This document shows, in pieces, positions 60,680 through 64,000 of a DNA stretch of 64,000 nt; position 1 is the first letter of the stretch, and the number at the start of each line of letters is the position of its first letter. The position numbers and the translations under genes were made by a program. The stretch covers positions 1 through 64,000 of the forward strand of contig JAJFJA010000063.1 in assembly GCA_021774445.1 (NCBI GenBank), written 5' to 3'. The stretch is from Alphaproteobacteria bacterium. Its GTDB lineage: Bacteria > Pseudomonadota > Alphaproteobacteria > UBA6615. Under the pieces are notes generated by a model. The model was not told the DNA's origin and did not search any database. It was given only the letters and a program-made list of their open reading frames with translations.

Positions 60680-63600
60680 CTATTTGCCGAACAGACCGCG
60701 CAGAACCCCCACCGGATCGGGGGCCGGCGCCGCCGGCGCGTCCGCACTCGGCGGTGGCTCCGAGCCGTCGGCGGGCGATGCCACGCCACCTGGCGCGATC
60801 AGTTGCTGAAAGAGGGTCACGGCGCCTTCCGGCCCCCGCGCGCCATCGCCCGCCGCCGTTGGCGTTGCGGCCGGGTCGGTCGCCGCCTCGGATGATCCGG
60901 TAATGGCTCCCAGCACATTTTCAAGCCCGCCACCCGCCGATCCCGGGTTCGGCAGCGCCACCCCCAGGCTCGCACCCAGTTGCCTCAGGTCCGTCGGCAA
61001 GTTGGTGAGCCGCTCCGGATCCTGGGCCATGGCCTGAAAGACATTCTGCCAGTCGACACCATAGCGTGGTTGCGTCCACGGCCCGGCGATGTTGACCGGT
61101 ATCGGCAGGCCGGCCAGTGCGTCCCGGCCGCTTTGTCCCTCCAGCGAGGCTACAAGCTTGGCCTCGATCTGGTAATCTACAGTCTGCGGCGGCAGCGCCA
61201 CTAGGCCTTCGCCGGTCAGCCGCAGCAGCGGCGCCAGCAGTTTGAAGTCGCGGTTGTCGACCACGCCGTCCTTAATCTCGAAGCTGCCCGCCATCTCCGC
61301 AAAGTCGGTCCTTTGTGCCTCGCCGGCGGACGCCTCGAACCCCAGGGTTCGCACCCGGCGCAGCGTTGCCGGCACGTTAATGCCGTGGATGGCACCATCA
61401 GCGACGCGGAACTCCCCGTGCCCATCGAGGCTCGCCACCAGCTCCTGTTGGCTGCGCCCGCGCGCAGTCCCCTGCGCGGCTAGCGTGGCCGTACCACTCA
61501 GGCGATCGGTAGTTCCGAAGCTGCGGAGCACCGGTCGCGCCGCGATATCCTGCGCCGCCGCTTCATAACGAAGTGCCGCAATATCATCTGAGGCATCAAG
61601 CGTGGCCGTTCCGGACATCACGCCGTCAGCGACTTGAAGGGAGTCGATATCCCCCGTAAGCACCCCGTCTCGCAGCACCACATTTACGACCCCGTCGCGA
61701 AAGTCGAGTTCGCCGAATCGGAGTGAGCCGATCTCGACCCGCACCTCGCCCTCGATCCGCCGCAGACCGGTAAGGTCGAGCTGCGCCTTGCTCCAGCCGC
61801 CGTCCGGTAGCGCCGACACCTCCTCCTTCTCCGTTGCAGGCGGTGTCGTTTGCGAGGTCGGCTCCTCGGCCGGTCGCTGCGGCAGAAAACGGTCGAGGTC
61901 GATGACTCCCCCCTGCACATCTAGCGTGATCTTGGGCACCGTGCCGCTGGCGTCGACACCGCCACTGACCCGCGCCTCCAACCCTTCGCCCGCGACCGTA
62001 AGCTTCTCCAGGTCGAGCGTCATGGCCCCCGCATCTGCGGCAAAGCGCGCGCTGACCGTCAGGGGGCCGGGGTCGGACGGCAGTGTCGTCAACGGACGGC
62101 CCAGCCATTTACTGAGGTCGGCGACGGAGCCGATATCCACGTCGAGGTCTCCGTCGACGCCAAGCGACGGCGCCAGCAACACGGCCCCGTCATAGCGTGC
62201 ACTTACCAGCCGTGACCCGGCGGTGGCGACGATCTCCAGGCGGTCGGACGACAGGATCTGATCCAGCGGGTCCAGCGTCAGGGCGAGCGACGTTGGCTCG
62301 CCGTTATAGGTGACATTGCCGTCCAGTTGAGGCCGCGCCGCCGGTCCCGGCAGGTCGACAGTGAGTGACAGGTCGGCCACGGTGCCGAGGCGCGCATCCC
62401 GGACATCGACCTGATCCAGGGTCATGGTGAGCGCCCCGGTGAGATTGGCCACCAACGCCCGCACGCTGACCCCTTGCGCCGACAGGTCAAGCGTGCCGTT
62501 CCCCACGCCCGACAGCGGCGCCTCGCGCATCAGCGCACCGACCTCAATCCCGCCGAACGTCAGCGCGGCCGACAGCGCCGGCATCGCACTGGCGCCATCC
62601 AGCGTTCCACCGCCGCTTAAGACCCCGCCTGCCAGGCCAAGCTCTGTGATCGTCACGGTCGCAACTCCAGCGTCCAGACCCAGCGAAACATCGATCGGGC
62701 GCGCGGCCATCGCCGGCACGGAGAGTTGCCCGATCCGCACGCGGACGTCGGCATCCACGGCCTGCAGTCCCGTCAGATCGAGCGGCGTGTCCGGCAGGGC
62801 CGCGCGTTCGCCACCTTCCGCCGTATCGGTGGGCGCAGGCGGCGTTCCTCCCTGGTCTACTACGGCAGTCGACGGCAGCAGACGGCCGAGGTCGATGCTG
62901 TTGCTGACGAGGTCGAGGCTCACCTTGGGCGTTGGGCCGCTAACGTCGAACCGGCCGCTGCCACGCGCATCCGCAAAGGCGCTCTCGACCGTCACCTCGT
63001 CCAGCGTGACGGTGAGCGCACTCATATCCAACGCGAATTGTGCTCCCAGTGCCACGGGGCCCGGATCCTCGGCCAGGCCGTCCAGTGGAAGCCCTAGCCA
63101 CGCCCCAATGTCGTCAACCGAAGTCACATCTGCCACGATCGTCCCGCCGGCGCCCAGTCCGGGCCGCAGCATGACCCGCCCGTCAAAGGACGCCTTGGCG
63201 ACGCGCGAACTCACCGATGCTGCGACGGTAAAGTTGTCGCGGTCAAAAATTTGATCCAGCGGGTCGAAGCTCAGCACGAGATTGGTTGGTTCGCCGTTGT
63301 AGATCACGTCGCCGGCAATCCGTGGCTGCCCCGTCGGTCCGGGCAAATCGATGGTGAGCATGACATCGGCGAGCGTTCCTGGTGCGGCCGGCACCACCGG
63401 ATCGTTCAGGCCCAGCGTCATTTTTCCCACGGCACCGGCCACCAGGGCCCGCGCACTGACGCCACTGGCCGTGGCCGACAATGTCCCGGCGGCGACACCT
63501 GAGAGCGGCGCCTCACCCAGCGCCGCGCGGGCTAGGTCGTCGACCACCACGCCGTCAAAGGAAAGGTCCGTCTTCAGAGCCAGTGCGTCATCGGCGGCAT

Positions 63601-63997
63601 TCAACGCAACACGGCCACGCAAGACGCCCCCATAGACACCGATTTCGGCAATATCTGCGGTCGCCACACCGGAGGTGAGGCCGACCGCCATGTCGATCGG
63701 GCCGACTTCGAACCCTGCCGCCCGAACCCCGCCCAGCTGTACGCGCACTTCCGCATCCGCCCCGCGCAATCCGCTCAGGTCGAACGGCGCGTCGGATAGG
63801 GCCGCGAATATGTCCGGCGCGGCAGCGGGCGCTTCGGCCTGTACCGCCGGTGCCGATGGTCCAGTCTGTGCCAGCGTGAGATAGTGGTCGACGTCGACCA
63901 GCCCGGTCTCAACGTCAAGAAGCAGTGCCGGCACTGCCGCCCCATGATCGATCCGGCCGCTGGCCCGCGCATCGACGCCATCCCCGCGGATCACCAA
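60680..63997 (-). CDS. AsmA-like family protein (5' end outside window)
   Basis: Open to the window edge; repeated AsmA-like modules; C-terminal AVDYQIEAKLVASLEGQ…PVNIAGPWTQPRYGVDWQN. Confidence 0.88.
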   Translation of the reverse strand: MVIRGDGVDARASGRIDHGAAVPALLLDVETGLVDVDHYLTLAQTGPSAPAVQAEAPAAAPDIFAALSDAPFDLSGLRGADAEVRVQLGGVRAAGFEVGPIDMAVGLTSGVATADIAEIGVYGGVLRGRVALNAADDALALKTDLSFDGVVVDDLARAALGEAPLSGVAAGTLSATASGVSARALVAGAVGKMTLGLNDPVVPAAPGTLADVMLTIDLPGPTGQPRIAGDVIYNGEPTNLVLSFDPLDQIFDRDNFTVAASVSSRVAKASFDGRVMLRPGLGAGGTIVADVTSVDDIGAWLGLPLDGLAEDPGPVALGAQFALDMSALTVTLDEVTVESAFADARGSGRFDVSGPTPKVSLDLVSNSIDLGRLLPSTAVVDQGGTPPAPTDTAEGGERAALPDTPLDLTGLQAVDADVRVRIGQLSVPAMAARPIDVSLGLDAGVATVTITELGLAGGVLSGGGTLDGASAMPALSAALTFGGIEVGALMREAPLSGVGNGTLDLSAQGVSVRALVANLTGALTMTLDQVDVRDARLGTVADLSLTVDLPGPAARPQLDGNVTYNGEPTSLALTLDPLDQILSSDRLEIVATAGSRLVSARYDGAVLLAPSLGVDGDLDVDIGSVADLSKWLGRPLTTLPSDPGPLTVSARFAADAGAMTLDLEKLTVAGEGLEARVSGGVDASGTVPKITLDVQGGVIDLDRFLPQRPAEEPTSQTTPPATEKEEVSALPDGGWSKAQLDLTGLRRIEGEVRVEIGSLRFGELDFRDGVVNVVLRDGVLTGDIDSLQVADGVMSGTATLDASDDIAALRYEAAAQDIAARPVLRSFGTTDRLSGTATLAAQGTARGRSQQELVASLDGHGEFRVADGAIHGINVPATLRRVRTLGFEASAGEAQRTDFAEMAGSFEIKDGVVDNRDFKLLAPLLRLTGEGLVALPPQTVDYQIEAKLVASLEGQSGRDALAGLPIPVNIAGPWTQPRYGVDWQNVFQAMAQDPERLTNLPTDLRQLGASLGVALPNPGSAGGGLENVLGAITGSSEAATDPAATPTAAGDGARGPEGAVTLFQQLIAPGGVASPADGSEPPPSADAPAAPAPDPVGVLRGLFGK

Positions 63998-64000
63998 ATC

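Overview
The window is a GC-rich chromosomal segment. Its gene content and order look alphaproteobacterial, probably Rhodospirillales-like; this is inferred from gene order only. The left third is mostly conserved housekeeping: M23 peptidase C-terminus, DUF815 ATPase, yajC-secD-secF, an Mth938-like protein, two squalene/phytoene synthase family genes, trmFO, uvrA, ssb, gyrA, coaD and a cyclophilin. Accessory genes sit among them: methyltransferases, a sterol desaturase-like protein, a globin, a sigma factor and a His-tailed MFS transporter. From 23.4 to 31.5 kb the content is mixed. It includes a frameshifted S58/DmpA peptidase remnant, a ClpP-like protease, dehydrogenases, a Rieske ferredoxin, a scar that joins GH42 and AraC gene remnants, and a Rieske-TPP enzyme fusion. 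An ECF sigma/anti-sigma pair and tRNA-Lys(TTT) at 33.0 kb follow. From 33.2 to 60.5 kb lies a large catabolic region: CoA transferases, an amidohydrolase, flavoproteins, HMG-CoA-lyase-like, TauD, a YrdC-like protein, a TRAP transporter, SDR, alpha/beta hydrolase, two MmgE/PrpD paralogs, hydantoinase A/B, amidase, LeuC/LeuD-like dehydratase, an ICL/PEP-mutase lyase, two PuuE/imidase-like deacetylase-fold proteins and a cysteine hydrolase. The window ends inside a large AsmA-like gene with ~1 kb internal repeats. The best candidate for an undescribed system is the 47-60.5 kb catabolic module, which looks like a methylcitrate- or dimethylmalate-type pathway fed by lactam, imide or amide hydrolysis. 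No CRISPR array, rRNA, transposase, integrase or prophage was seen. All family assignments come from reading motifs and were not checked against a database.
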